From assembly GCA_017410605.1 (NCBI GenBank), contig JAFQQN010000004.1, positions 1 to 64,000 on the forward strand: DNA of 64,000 nt, written 5' to 3'. Shown one piece after another: positions 55,727 to 64,000 of the stretch. Source of the stretch: Clostridia bacterium (GTDB lineage: Bacteria; Bacillota; Clostridia; Oscillospirales; Acutalibacteraceae). Position 1 is the first letter of the stretch, and each line of letters begins with the position of its first letter. Both the position numbers and the translations under genes were made by a program. Under the pieces are notes generated by a model that worked only from the letters and a program-made list of their open reading frames with translations, did no database searches and was not told where the DNA came from.

Positions 55727-55758
55727 AACAAAAAAGAGGCTGTAAAATATGATACAGC
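55727..55758 (-). terminator. Terminator after ABC set B
   Basis: GGCTGTATCATATTTTACAGCC on the minus strand folds on GGCTGTA/TACAGCC and is followed by TCTTTTTTG. It separates set B from set A. Confidence 0.8.
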
Positions 55759-55768
55759 CCCTTGATTA

Positions 55769-56566
55769 TTATTTTGAAAGAATAGCCTTATCACTGGCAA
55801 ATTTACTGCCGCTGGAGGCCTCGAACAACTGAAGAAGCTGTTCTATGGTGAGCTTTTGCTTTTCTTCCCCTCTTACATCTACCACAACATTTCCCTCATG
55901 CATCATAATAAGGCGATTGCCATACTCAATCGCATCGTGCATATTGTGGGTAATCATAAGAGTAGTAAGGCGGTTTTCAGAAACTATTTTATTTGTAAGC
56001 TGAAGCACCTTAGAAGCCGTTTTAGGGTCGAGCGCCGCTGTGTGTTCGTCAAGAAGCAGCAGCTTAGGCTTGTTAAGGGTTGCCATAAGCAGGGTTACGG
56101 CCTGCCGCTGACCGCCAGACAAAAGACCAACCTTTGTTGTGAGGCGGGTTTCAAGGCCAAGCTCTAAAGAAGCAAGTAGCTCTCTATACTGCTCTTTATC
56201 GGCCTTTTTAACACCCCATTTAAACCTTCTTTTAATGCCCCTTTTAGAGGCTATGGCAAGGTTTTCGGCAATCTCCATATCCGGCGCGGTGCCCTTCATA
56301 GGGTCCTGAAAAACGCGCCCTAAAAATTTTGCCCTTTTATGCTCTGATATATTTGTTAAATCAATACCGTCAAGTTCAATTTTACCGTAATCCGGCTTCC
56401 ATACACCTGCAATTGCGTTAAGCAGGGTAGATTTTCCCGCCCCGTTACCGCCTATAACGGTTACAAAATCGCCGTCTTCAAGGGTTAAGTTAAGGCCACT
56501 CAAAGCAGTTTTAGCGTTTACTGTGCCGGGGTTAAAGGTTTTTTGCAAATTTGTTATTTTAAGCAT
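55769..56566 (-). CDS. ABC transporter ATPase, TrpXYZ-like set B
   Basis: The product has 265 residues, parallel to the set A ATPase: GGNGAGKSTLLN, LSGGQRQAVTLLMA, PKLLLLDEHTAALD. ATG 56566 has AGGGGGTGA upstream; the open frame extends to a GTG at 56575. It overlaps the permease gene. It belongs to the T-box-controlled operon. Confidence 0.95.
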   Translation of the reverse strand: MLKITNLQKTFNPGTVNAKTALSGLNLTLEDGDFVTVIGGNGAGKSTLLNAIAGVWKPDYGKIELDGIDLTNISEHKRAKFLGRVFQDPMKGTAPDMEIAENLAIASKRGIKRRFKWGVKKADKEQYRELLASLELGLETRLTTKVGLLSGGQRQAVTLLMATLNKPKLLLLDEHTAALDPKTASKVLQLTNKIVSENRLTTLMITHNMHDAIEYGNRLIMMHEGNVVVDVRGEEKQKLTIEQLLQLFEASSGSKFASDKAILSK

Positions 56567-57485
56567 TGCCGTCACCCCCTGACTGAACGGTGGTAATAAG
56601 GGGCTCTGCCTTTTTGTTCTTAAAATATGTGGTTTTCAGGTAAGGAACTGCCAGGAAAATTGCAACAATAATTGCCGACAGCATTTTAAGAAAATCGGTT
56701 TTAAGGCCAAGAAGAATAACAAAATTATAAACTATATAATAAATAACTCCGCCGCCCACAACACCAATAAGGCTTACCACAAAGTTTGGTTTAATTTTAA
56801 GAGAAACCGAAAGACCTATAAATATTGCGGCAAGACCAATAACGATGGCGCCGCGGCCGTCGTTTATGTTTGCCGAGCCCTTATACTGAGCAAGAAGAGC
56901 ACCGGCAAGAGCAACAATACCGTTTGAAATAGCAAGACCTATAACCTTGTTGCGGCTGACATCTACACCCTGAGCGCGGCTCATATCGGGGTTGTCGCCT
57001 GTAGCTTTTAAGGTAAGACCTATTTCGGTATAGAAGAAGAGCCAAAGACCCACAATTATTGCGGCGGCTATTGCCACCATTACAACAATTGCCAAAGTAT
57101 TATTGCTCATATTAAGCAATAAATTATTTGTACGAGGGTCAATGGTTGCCAAGCTTTTTCCACCAAGAATTGTAAGATTGACTGAATAGAGTATAAGCTG
57201 GGTTAAAATACCCGCAAGAATAGAGGGTATACCAAGCGCGGTGTGAAAAAGCCCGGTTACAACACCTGTTAGAACACCTGCTAAAAAAGAAACAATTACA
57301 GCAAGAATTACAGGACAGCCGCCGCCAATAAGCATGGCGCAAACACAGGCCCCTGTACAAATAGAGCCGTCAACCGTCAAATCGGCAATATCAAGCACTT
57401 TATATGATATGTAAACGCCTATTGCCATAAGGCCCCATATAAGCCCCTCTGCAACGGCACCCGGTAATGCGTTTAAAAAAGCCAT
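56559..57485 (-). CDS. ABC transporter permease, TrpXYZ-like set B
   Basis: The product has 308 residues with 8-9 helices. YISYKVLDIADLTVDGSICTG and SRAQGVDVSRNKVIGLAISNG match the set A permease. It follows the binding protein by 15 bp and overlaps the ATPase, so the three genes form one operon behind the T-box. Confidence 0.92.
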   Translation of the reverse strand: MAFLNALPGAVAEGLIWGLMAIGVYISYKVLDIADLTVDGSICTGACVCAMLIGGGCPVILAVIVSFLAGVLTGVVTGLFHTALGIPSILAGILTQLILYSVNLTILGGKSLATIDPRTNNLLLNMSNNTLAIVVMVAIAAAIIVGLWLFFYTEIGLTLKATGDNPDMSRAQGVDVSRNKVIGLAISNGIVALAGALLAQYKGSANINDGRGAIVIGLAAIFIGLSVSLKIKPNFVVSLIGVVGGGVIYYIVYNFVILLGLKTDFLKMLSAIIVAIFLAVPYLKTTYFKNKKAEPLITTVQSGGDGNA

Positions 57486-57500
57486 TTTCTACCTCGTTAA

Positions 57501-58433
57501 TTATTTTTCGGGAACGGTAATACCAAGCTGAGCGCAGAGATCTTCGTTATAAGAAACAGAAGGTGTAAGGGTTTTTATCTCAATATCAGCAGGGGTTTTC
57601 TTTCCTAAAAGTATTTCAGCTGCCATTTTACCGGTTTCTTTACCAAGCTCATAATAATCAATAGCAAGGCTTGCATAGCAAACTGCACCGCCGTAGCTGG
57701 TATAAACAGGAACCTTTTTATCGTTACAAATAGTGCCAACAACACTGTCGTTATCTGCAACGGTATTATCAGAAGGAACATATATAGCCTTGCTTTCATT
57801 TGCGGCATTGGTTACAATACCCTGAAGCTCGGTAGTATCAGAGAAGGTGTAGGCCTTTACAACAATGCCCTTTGCTTCAAACTCTTTCTTAACGGCTTCA
57901 TACTGAATAACCGAGTTAGATTCGTTAGAGCAGTAAAGAACACCAACCTGGTCACCGGCCTTAAGGCCTAAGGACTCAACCATCATATTAGCCTGTTCGT
58001 TAAAAGGAACAGCGTCAGAGGTTCCGCTTACATTTTCGGGAATGTTGTTTGAAAATGTATCGGCATAATCTGTTACAGAGGTGCCCAAAACAGGGATTTT
58101 ATTGCTTGTGGTTCCGTTAGCGGCTGCTAAAAGAGCAGGGGTTGCATTTGCCATAATAAGGTCAACATTTTTAGCAGTTAAGGTATTAACCACCGTTGTG
58201 CAAAGGTTGGGTTCACCGGCAACCTGTGTATCAAACTCAACGGTTTTACCCTCTTTTTCAAGCTCTTCGGTTAAAGCATCAACAAAGCCTTGGGTTGCTT
58301 TGTCAAGTGATTCATGCTCCATAAGCTGACAAATTCCTACAGAATAATCGGTTTTACTGCCACAGGCAGACATGGTAAGGCATACGCCAAGGCACAAGGT
58401 AAGTGCAAGTACAAGTGAGATAACTTTTTTCAT
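57501..58433 (-). CDS. ABC transporter solute-binding lipoprotein, PF04392 (TrpX-like), set B, T-box regulated
   Basis: The product has 310 residues. The signal ends in LTMSACGS (Cys about 24). YSVGICQLMEHESLDKATQGF, VDLIMANATPALLAAA, VLGTSVTDYA and YVPSDNTVADND are family lines shared with set A. It is the first gene after a T-box leader whose specifier I read as UUC (Phe). TrpX proteins of this family are predicted tryptophan binders; here the leader suggests phenylalanine or mixed aromatic uptake. AAAGGAGC precedes the ATG at 58433. Confidence 0.92.
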   Translation of the reverse strand: MKKVISLVLALTLCLGVCLTMSACGSKTDYSVGICQLMEHESLDKATQGFVDALTEELEKEGKTVEFDTQVAGEPNLCTTVVNTLTAKNVDLIMANATPALLAAANGTTSNKIPVLGTSVTDYADTFSNNIPENVSGTSDAVPFNEQANMMVESLGLKAGDQVGVLYCSNESNSVIQYEAVKKEFEAKGIVVKAYTFSDTTELQGIVTNAANESKAIYVPSDNTVADNDSVVGTICNDKKVPVYTSYGGAVCYASLAIDYYELGKETGKMAAEILLGKKTPADIEIKTLTPSVSYNEDLCAQLGITVPEK

Positions 58434-58491
58434 AATAAAAGCTCCTTTAAAATTTTATTAACACAGCTTATTTGCTGTGAAAACCAAAAAA

Positions 58492-58773
58492 ATAAAAAAA
58501 CCTGCTCATCTAAATAGATGAACAGGGACAGTCATAGACCGTGGTACCACTCTGCTTCGCTGATTTCTCACAAAAACAGCCTTAAAAGGTGCCAATACAC
58601 CTCTTCGATATAACGGTCGAACCCGGACAGCCTACACAGCACAAAACCTTCAGCCAACAGCTCGCGGAATGAATTCGCCGTTTATGCATTACTGCTTTGC
58701 ACCAAACAGCAGCTCTCTAAAATGCAGTTACACGGGTACTGGTTTCCGTTCAAACGCCTTTAATTTTTATTTG
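58492..58773 (-). promoter_or_regulatory. T-box riboswitch with predicted Phe (UUC) specifier
   Basis: On the minus strand the leader has the T-box core AGAGTGGTACCACGG (58553-58539), a stem I with AGAGAG and GGTGCAA apical motifs, and a specifier loop with AGTA on its 5' side and GAA-UUC-A on its 3' side (specifier 58673-58671). The loop is closed by CGGAA/UUCCG below and CCGU/ACGG above. UUC is a Phe codon. The T-box UGGU matches an NCCA end whose discriminator is A, as in tRNA-Phe. A terminator stem follows at 58526-58501. Uncharged tRNA would permit expression of the transporter. Confidence 0.92.
58494..58526 (-). terminator. T-box controlled terminator
   Basis: CCTGTTCATCTA pairs with TAGATGAGCAGG on the minus strand and runs into seven T residues. 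The antiterminator with the T-box would compete with it. Confidence 0.88.
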
Positions 58774-58779
58774 CATAAC

Positions 58780-58808
58780 ATTATATCACAACACTAAATA
58801 AATGTCAA
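58780..58808 (-). promoter_or_regulatory. Predicted sigma-A promoter of the T-box operon
   Basis: On the minus strand TTGACA (58808-58803) and TATAAT (58785-58780), spacing 17 bp: both consensus boxes are perfect. Confidence 0.93.
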
Positions 58809-58952
58809 TTAGATAAAGTGGAAAAACTTTTTAACAAATTTCAAAGAAAAGTAAAGGCAAAAAGATGTTGCATTGTTCGTCAAAACGATGTATAATATGG
58901 TTGTAATGAGCGTGTTTGCGAATGATATGTTTTATGTCAGAAAGGTTATTGT

Positions 58953-60200
58953 ATGGAATATTTAAATATAACAGAAACGGCAGAAAAGTGGGGAATTTCA
59001 CCAAGAAGGTTACAAACGCTATGTGCGAACGGAAAAGTAAAAGGTGCCACACGGTTTGGTAAAGCGTGGATGATTCCTAAAACTGCGCAGAAGCCTATTG
59101 ACGGTAGAACGAAAGCAAGTAAAAACAATATAGATTCCTTATTAGAAAAGAATATGCCAATGCCGCGTAAAACTCCTTTCTTGCATATGACCGATTTGTA
59201 TAGTGTTGCCGGTAATGCCGAAAAAAGTATATCCGCACTTGAGGGTAATCCTGAAGCACAAATCCTTTTGGGTGCTGAAATAGCTTACTCTAAAGGGAAT
59301 ATTGAAAAGGTTTATGACAGCGCATATTACCTTCTTCATAAACATTCCGGCTTTTATGCTGTTATATCGGCAGGTATGCTTTTGGGCCTTTGTGCTATTT
59401 GGCGCGGTGATCTTAATATGTGGCGACAGGCGAAGATACATATAGCGGAAGCACCTGCCAAATCAGAAGCAGATCGTGATATTATGGCATTTTCAATAAC
59501 GGCGATAGATAGTATTCTGTACGATGTTTCTTCCTTCCCCGAATGGTTCAAATTAGGGCGTTTTGAGCCGCTGCATAAGGATGCCCTTCCTGCTGCAAAG
59601 GTTTTTTATGCCAAGTACCTATATGCAGTTGGCTATGGTCTTGCTACAAAGCAGTTTGAGTTACAGGGTGTACAAGGTCTGTCACTTTTGACTATAATAC
59701 CAAACACTATAGAGCCTATGATTTCACAGGCAGTTGCAGATAATTCAATCATTGCGGAAATCTATCTTAGAATGACCTGTGCTGCCATTTACCATACCGG
59801 AGGTAACAGGGAACAAGCTATATACCATATTGACCGCGCATTAGCACTTGCTTTGCCCGATCAATTGTTTGGTATATTGGCAGAATACGGTCGAACTTTA
59901 GATTCGCTTTTGGAGCAGAGAATATCACGAGTTGATGCTGATGCGTGGCATAAAGTACGTGATTTATACAACATTTATATGGCGGGATGGACAAAGCTCA
60001 GCGGCTCTGTTCGGGGAAAGAATTTGGCAACAACCCTTTCACCTAAAGAGCGAGAGGTTGCCAAGCTTGCGGCTTTCGGTTTTAAAAACAGTCAAATAGC
60101 CGAATCGCTTAATATGTCTATATCCGCCGTAAAACAAGCTGTTACCAATATTTCAAACAAAACAGGAATGTCAAGAGAAGATTTTGCCGCCATATTATAG
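58953..60200 (+). CDS. LuxR-type regulator with an N-terminal excisionase-like helix-turn-helix
   Basis: The product has 415 residues. Residues 1-50 (LNITETAEKWGISPRRLQTLCANGKVKGATRFGKAWMIP) look like a MerR/Xis-type DNA-binding domain. Residues about 60-340 are helical, TPR-like in character. The last 60 residues (LSPKEREVAKLAAFGFKNSQIAESLNMSISAVKQAVTNI) are a LuxR/GerE DNA-binding domain. Having two DNA-binding domains at opposite ends is uncommon. No clear -10/-35 pair is seen upstream, though TATAAT occurs near 58892. It faces a small Cys protein and a surface vWA protein on the same strand and may control them. Confidence 0.85.
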   Translation: MEYLNITETAEKWGISPRRLQTLCANGKVKGATRFGKAWMIPKTAQKPIDGRTKASKNNIDSLLEKNMPMPRKTPFLHMTDLYSVAGNAEKSISALEGNPEAQILLGAEIAYSKGNIEKVYDSAYYLLHKHSGFYAVISAGMLLGLCAIWRGDLNMWRQAKIHIAEAPAKSEADRDIMAFSITAIDSILYDVSSFPEWFKLGRFEPLHKDALPAAKVFYAKYLYAVGYGLATKQFELQGVQGLSLLTIIPNTIEPMISQAVADNSIIAEIYLRMTCAAIYHTGGNREQAIYHIDRALALALPDQLFGILAEYGRTLDSLLEQRISRVDADAWHKVRDLYNIYMAGWTKLSGSVRGKNLATTLSPKEREVAKLAAFGFKNSQIAESLNMSISAVKQAVTNISNKTGMSREDFAAIL

Positions 60201-60274
60201 CCACTTTTGTTCAAAAATGGCTATATAACACACCAAAAAATATGGCCAAATAAATTGTTTTTAGGTAATACTTA

Positions 60275-60327
60275 AATCGAAAAAGATCTGCTATACTTTT
60301 ATCATAAAAGGTATGGCAGATTTTTCT
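60275..60327. terminator. Terminator after the LuxR-type gene
   Basis: AGATCTGCTATACTTTTAT and AAAAGGTATGGCAGAT form a long stem followed by TTTTTC. Confidence 0.85.
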
Positions 60328-60355
60328 TTTTGCCGTAAGACAGAAAGGAGCCTAT

Positions 60356-60736
60356 ATGTTAACAAAAATCCCATCACAAGACATAGAACAATCCCCTGTG
60401 CCTAAGGAGGGTGACTTATATAAGGAAGTCACCATCTTCGATAAAACCTTTAGGTTGTTATATGGATATTACGAAAGCTTTGAACGGGAAAGTCCGTTTA
60501 ACGATCCGATACCTATTTATCCCGACTTTATCAAAGAACCGCATTATACGGCTGAAGGAATTCCTATAGCGACAGCAATGCAAAATGTGTGTGAATTCTA
60601 TAACGGAAAAAATGATGAAGATAGTAGCTGTTCGGATTGTGGTTTTTTTCAAAAATATGAAGAACTGTTTGGGCTATGCAATTACCCCCGTAACAAACGA
60701 GAATGTAAAGAAGGGTCGGTTTTAAAAAATGAATAG
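60356..60736 (+). CDS. Small cysteine-containing protein of unknown function
   Basis: The product has 126 residues and no signal. Four or five cysteines lie in the second half, in CEFYNG, SSCSDCGFF, GLCNYP and KRECKEG, a spacing that suggests a zinc or iron-sulfur site. Proteins with C..C..FGLCNYP-RNK are found next to other accessory genes in Clostridia, but I cannot name a role. AAAGGAG lies upstream. It is followed after 69 bp by the surface vWA protein and may share its transcript. Confidence 0.75.
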   Translation: MLTKIPSQDIEQSPVPKEGDLYKEVTIFDKTFRLLYGYYESFERESPFNDPIPIYPDFIKEPHYTAEGIPIATAMQNVCEFYNGKNDEDSSCSDCGFFQKYEELFGLCNYPRNKRECKEGSVLKNE

Positions 60737-60805
60737 TATACGACCGTTCAATTTACTGGCAAAAACAAATACACCAACCTTAAATTTATTGTAGGAGGAA
60801 AGGAT

Positions 60806-63800
60806 ATGAAAACCAATTTTTTAAAAAGATTATTAAGCATATTTCTTTGTATCGCGCTTATTATGACCTACTTGCCCATCTCGGCAATGGCGGCTTCTGC
60901 TTCGAGCGACCGTATAAGCCGCGTGTCAGACCCATCGACAATGAATAGTTGGAGAGATTTCTTCTTGCCAGGTGGCAAAATCTCTACAGAGAATGCCGGT
61001 GGCGTTTGGATGGATAAGTCTGTATTTACAAATAACAATGAATTTGGCAATACAGGTATTACAATGGATAGCAACAATGCTTTATTAGTTGCTCTATCGG
61101 CAATGGCAACCAATATAACGGTAACAGGTATGTCCCATGTTCCGACAGATACAATGTTAATTTTAGATGTCAGTGCTTCAATGGGCCCCGGACAAAACAA
61201 TGTTGCTTCTTCTCTTATTAAGGCGGCGAATGAAAGTATCGCTTCTCTGTTAGATACCAATGCCAATAGCCGAGTAGGTGTTGTTCTCTATTCCGGCCCT
61301 ACAACACAGGGAGGCTCTGCAACAGCTACCGATGCGGTTCTTGTGTTACCTCTCGGCAGATATGAAACCCAAAATGACATATATTTAAATTTGTCAAATA
61401 ACCATGTATCTCTTAATAATAATGTGGTTATTGAGGGAACAACTACCCGTCCGTCAACCACCAACAAGTCAGTAACCGGCGGCACCTATATTCAAAAGGG
61501 CGTTATGTTGGCGGCAGACCAGCTTACCGCAGACGGTCTTGATACAACCATTAACGATTCGGTTCTCGGCACTATTAAGAGAAAACCCGTTATGGTGCTT
61601 ATGTCTGACGGTTCGCCCACCTTCAGTAGCACTAACTTCCAAAATCCAACCTCTATTAACCTCGGTGACGGAACTGCCACAAGTTCAGCTCAAGGCTTTG
61701 TTAATCAGCTTACTGCCGCCTATGCAAAGGATTTAGTGGAAGAAAAGTACGAAACCGATGCTCTCTTCTACACCATAGGTCTTGGTGTTTCCAACGATGC
61801 CGTAGCTCTTAGTGTTCTTGACCCCGATAATAAAGATGCTTCTGTTGCCGTGAATGACTTTTGGACTCAGTGGAATAATGCAACCGTTGGCAACACAGTA
61901 ACAGTTCGTGCGAGGACTCAGTGGAGCAGCGCAAGAACCGTAACAAAAATTGCGGGTCTTGAACAGAATTATGTTGATGAGTTCATTAATGTAACCAATA
62001 ATGGCTCAGGGCAAGGCTCTTTGGGCGATAGACTAATTGCGGCTTTTGCAGACATCGTAAGCAAAATTAATTTACAATCTCAATATAAGCCTACCTTGGT
62101 TTCACAAAAGGGAGAAGACCATTCCGGATTTATTTCCTTTGTCGATAAAATTGGCGAATATATGCAGGTTACCGATGTAAAAGGTATTCTTATCAACAAT
62201 ACTCTCTATTCGGGTGCAGACCTTGCCTCTAATTTCGTATCAGGTGGCGGAAATCTCGGAACATTCGATAACCCCACCGAGCTTGGTCACGAAATGGTGG
62301 CAGCAGTACGAGAGCGAATCGGTCTTGCAAATGATGATGAAGCCAGAACTCTTATCGGCCTTGCCTATGAATATGGACAGATTAGTTATAATAACGCCAA
62401 CGATTATTCCAACTATATTGGTTGGTACGCTGATGCAAACAGCAGCTTCCTCGGTTTCTATCAAGATGGCGTAACTAACATTACCGACCCCAATGCCGTA
62501 TATACAATTAAGTCCTATGGCTATCTCGGTGTAGAACACGACTCCAATATGATGTATGCTACCGTTCAGGTAAGACATAATATCAAAACCGGAGAAGAAA
62601 CCTTAGCTTTTGCGGTTCCTGCGGCTCTCATTCCGATTATGACCTACAATGTATCTCTCGACCAAGATGGCAACCTTTTAGATGTTGAGCTTAGTGGCTC
62701 TGACAGCCCCATACGTCTTGTGTACGAAGTGGCGCTTGACAGTCATATAAATGAATGGAATGTAAAGGAAGTTGTTTCGGCAGATTATCTCGCTGATACA
62801 CACAACGTTAATGCAGACGGCTCTATCAACTTCTATACTAACGACTGGGAACACACCAACAGCACAGGATATAACACAGTAAATACTTATTCATATTTTA
62901 ATCCTTCAAGACAGAATGATAAGTATTACTTTACTTCAAACGCTCCCATATATACTGATGATAACGGAACTTTGTATGCAGGTTCTACCAAGCCCGATGC
63001 TAACGGAACCTTCTACAATGCATTTACCGTATATGAAAAAGACGGTGCTTCGCATACTAAAAAGACTGTTTACCGCAGGTTGTCATCTAATGCCCTTGAA
63101 ACTGCAGAGCAGACAGCAGGTACAAATAATTGGTATATTCCAAGCGGTGATGTTCATGTAAACCTTGAGGGTTATACTATCCCCAAAGATCCTAATGAAA
63201 CCAACACTCTTAATGTTGCAAATCAGCCTTTCGTGGATATTTACGGCCACAATGTAAACGATGCAAACCATTCCTTCTATGTTGGCGCAACCCTTGGCAA
63301 CAACGGTAAACTGACACTTAAGCCTCAGACCGGCATTAAGCTGAGCAAGGAATTAGCTGTCGGTGCGACCGCAACTAATGTTCCGTTTGAGTTTATTATC
63401 ACAAACAATGATGCCTCGTCAGGACATTATGCTGCATTGCTCGTTGATGTTGACGGAACAGAAATTTCTACCTATATTTCTTTCCAAAACGGTGTAGCTG
63501 ATGTAACTCTCTACCCAGGGCAGACACTCTATATTGGCGACTTGTCTGGTGCTATCACAGTAAAAGAAACAGAAACCTCAAAATATGTCCCAACAGTTAC
63601 CGTAAAGGGTGTGGCATCTTCGAATCCTGCAACTGTTACGATTGTGAATAATGAGTTGATTGATGTTAACTTCGTTAATGCCGAAAGAGGCACAGGAAAT
63701 CTCACAATCGCAAAAGAAGTTGAACACGACTTTGGCGCTGATTATCAAGTTCCTGCCGATAAGCTCTTCACTATGCAGGTTACTCTAAGCGGTATAGGAA

Positions 63801-64000
63801 CTTCAAATGCTACCTTTGAAGCGAAGCATACAAACGGAACCTATACCGAAATCACAACCGATGCCAACGGGCAGTTTACTGTACAGCTTGCTCACAAACA
63901 GCAGTTTGAAGTGTTTGGTCTTCCTACAGGAACAGTAGCAACCGTTGTAGAAACAGTGAGCGGCACAGGCTTCACTCCTGCTTATTATGATAACGGCGCT
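60806..64000 (+). CDS. Large secreted von Willebrand A-domain surface protein, 3' end outside the window
   Basis: The reading frame is open to the window edge (1065 codons seen). A signal peptide (about 1-29, LSIFLCIALIMTYLPISAMAA) is followed by a vWA domain (about 115-340) with the MIDAS motif DVSAS (D121, S123, S125) and MSDGSPTFSS for the metal-binding Thr/Asp region. Residues about 350-850 are beta-rich. From about 840 Cna-B/SpaA-type repeats start (GIKLSKELAVGATATNVPFEF, NLTIAKEVEHDFGADYQVP), as in Gram-positive pilin tips and adhesins. ATG 60806 has GGAGGAAAGG upstream. A cell-wall anchor is expected beyond the window. Function: probably adhesion. Confidence 0.88.
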   Translation, partial: MKTNFLKRLLSIFLCIALIMTYLPISAMAASASSDRISRVSDPSTMNSWRDFFLPGGKISTENAGGVWMDKSVFTNNNEFGNTGITMDSNNALLVALSAMATNITVTGMSHVPTDTMLILDVSASMGPGQNNVASSLIKAANESIASLLDTNANSRVGVVLYSGPTTQGGSATATDAVLVLPLGRYETQNDIYLNLSNNHVSLNNNVVIEGTTTRPSTTNKSVTGGTYIQKGVMLAADQLTADGLDTTINDSVLGTIKRKPVMVLMSDGSPTFSSTNFQNPTSINLGDGTATSSAQGFVNQLTAAYAKDLVEEKYETDALFYTIGLGVSNDAVALSVLDPDNKDASVAVNDFWTQWNNATVGNTVTVRARTQWSSARTVTKIAGLEQNYVDEFINVTNNGSGQGSLGDRLIAAFADIVSKINLQSQYKPTLVSQKGEDHSGFISFVDKIGEYMQVTDVKGILINNTLYSGADLASNFVSGGGNLGTFDNPTELGHEMVAAVRERIGLANDDEARTLIGLAYEYGQISYNNANDYSNYIGWYADANSSFLGFYQDGVTNITDPNAVYTIKSYGYLGVEHDSNMMYATVQVRHNIKTGEETLAFAVPAALIPIMTYNVSLDQDGNLLDVELSGSDSPIRLVYEVALDSHINEWNVKEVVSADYLADTHNVNADGSINFYTNDWEHTNSTGYNTVNTYSYFNPSRQNDKYYFTSNAPIYTDDNGTLYAGSTKPDANGTFYNAFTVYEKDGASHTKKTVYRRLSSNALETAEQTAGTNNWYIPSGDVHVNLEGYTIPKDPNETNTLNVANQPFVDIYGHNVNDANHSFYVGATLGNNGKLTLKPQTGIKLSKELAVGATATNVPFEFIITNNDASSGHYAALLVDVDGTEISTYISFQNGVADVTLYPGQTLYIGDLSGAITVKETETSKYVPTVTVKGVASSNPATVTIVNNELIDVNFVNAERGTGNLTIAKEVEHDFGADYQVPADKLFTMQVTLSGIGTSNATFEAKHTNGTYTEITTDANGQFTVQLAHKQQFEVFGLPTGTVATVVETVSGTGFTPAYYDNGA

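Overview
The window looks like chromosomal DNA of an anaerobic, fermentative Firmicute of class Clostridia, probably a gut Oscillospirales/Ruminococcaceae-type bacterium. This is judged from gene content and Gram-positive signals, not from any search. The supporting signs are strong AGGAGG ribosome sites, a CIRCE-controlled groESL, a T-box leader, a class A RNase P RNA, a pyrophosphate-type phosphofructokinase, a flavodiiron protein with rubredoxin, a lone dockerin protein and many sugar-degrading genes. No plasmid, phage or transposase gene is visible. A few patches look accessory: 38.5-39.3 kb, 50.6-50.9 kb and 58.9-64 kb.

Layout. 0-2 kb: start of a VTC-domain (polyphosphate polymerase-like) gene and a two-component system, all on the minus strand. 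2-6.5 kb: L-fucose isomerase and a divergent AraC regulator, bracketed by a diverged direct repeat, then a lipoprotein. 6.5-7.3 kb: a multi-hairpin repeat, tRNA-Ser(GGA) and a 99-residue dockerin protein. 7.5-10.5 kb: phosphofructokinase and lactate permease. 10.6-17.9 kb: a translationally coupled pair (a 1417-residue anchored surface protein and a glycosidase lipoprotein, both with Asp/Glu-rich stalks) with a divergent AraC regulator. 18-23 kb: GtrA protein, amidase and GHL10 lipoprotein. 23.5-28.2 kb: glycogen phosphorylase, GH13 enzyme and rnpB. 28.3-35 kb: MATE transporter, glycerate kinase, LarA-type racemase, ComM and alanine racemase. 35-39.3 kb: an ECF sigma factor with a membrane beta-propeller partner, an S24 repressor and tiny divergent genes. 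39.4-41.8 kb: groESL and a gene remnant. 41.8-46.3 kb: DUF2130 protein and a GntR-ABC exporter operon. 46.3-48.3 kb: a DUF4838 gene broken by one TGA. 48.6-50.9 kb: flavodiiron protein, rubredoxin and a 92-bp tandem repeat that runs into the rubredoxin gene. 51-52.7 kb: ZIP transporter and a Cys-rich membrane protein. 52.8-58.8 kb: two paralogous TrpXYZ-like ABC transporters, the first led by a T-box whose specifier reads as Phe (UUC). 58.9-64 kb: a LuxR-type regulator, a small Cys protein and a von Willebrand A surface protein that leaves the window.

How the parts fit. The cell appears to scavenge sugars (fucose, storage glucan and an unknown polymer handled by the surface pair), ferment them through PPi-dependent glycolysis, exchange lactate or other hydroxyacids, detoxify O2/NO with the flavodiiron protein, and import aromatic amino acids under tRNA control. 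The most unusual items are: two modular nested-palindrome elements built on the same plan but with different spacer words; the Phe-reading T-box on a TrpX-type transporter; the acidic-stalk surface pair; the LarA/glycerate kinase overlap; the sigma/beta-propeller pair; the repeat-encoded rubredoxin tail; and the RBS-trapping hairpin before the VTC gene.
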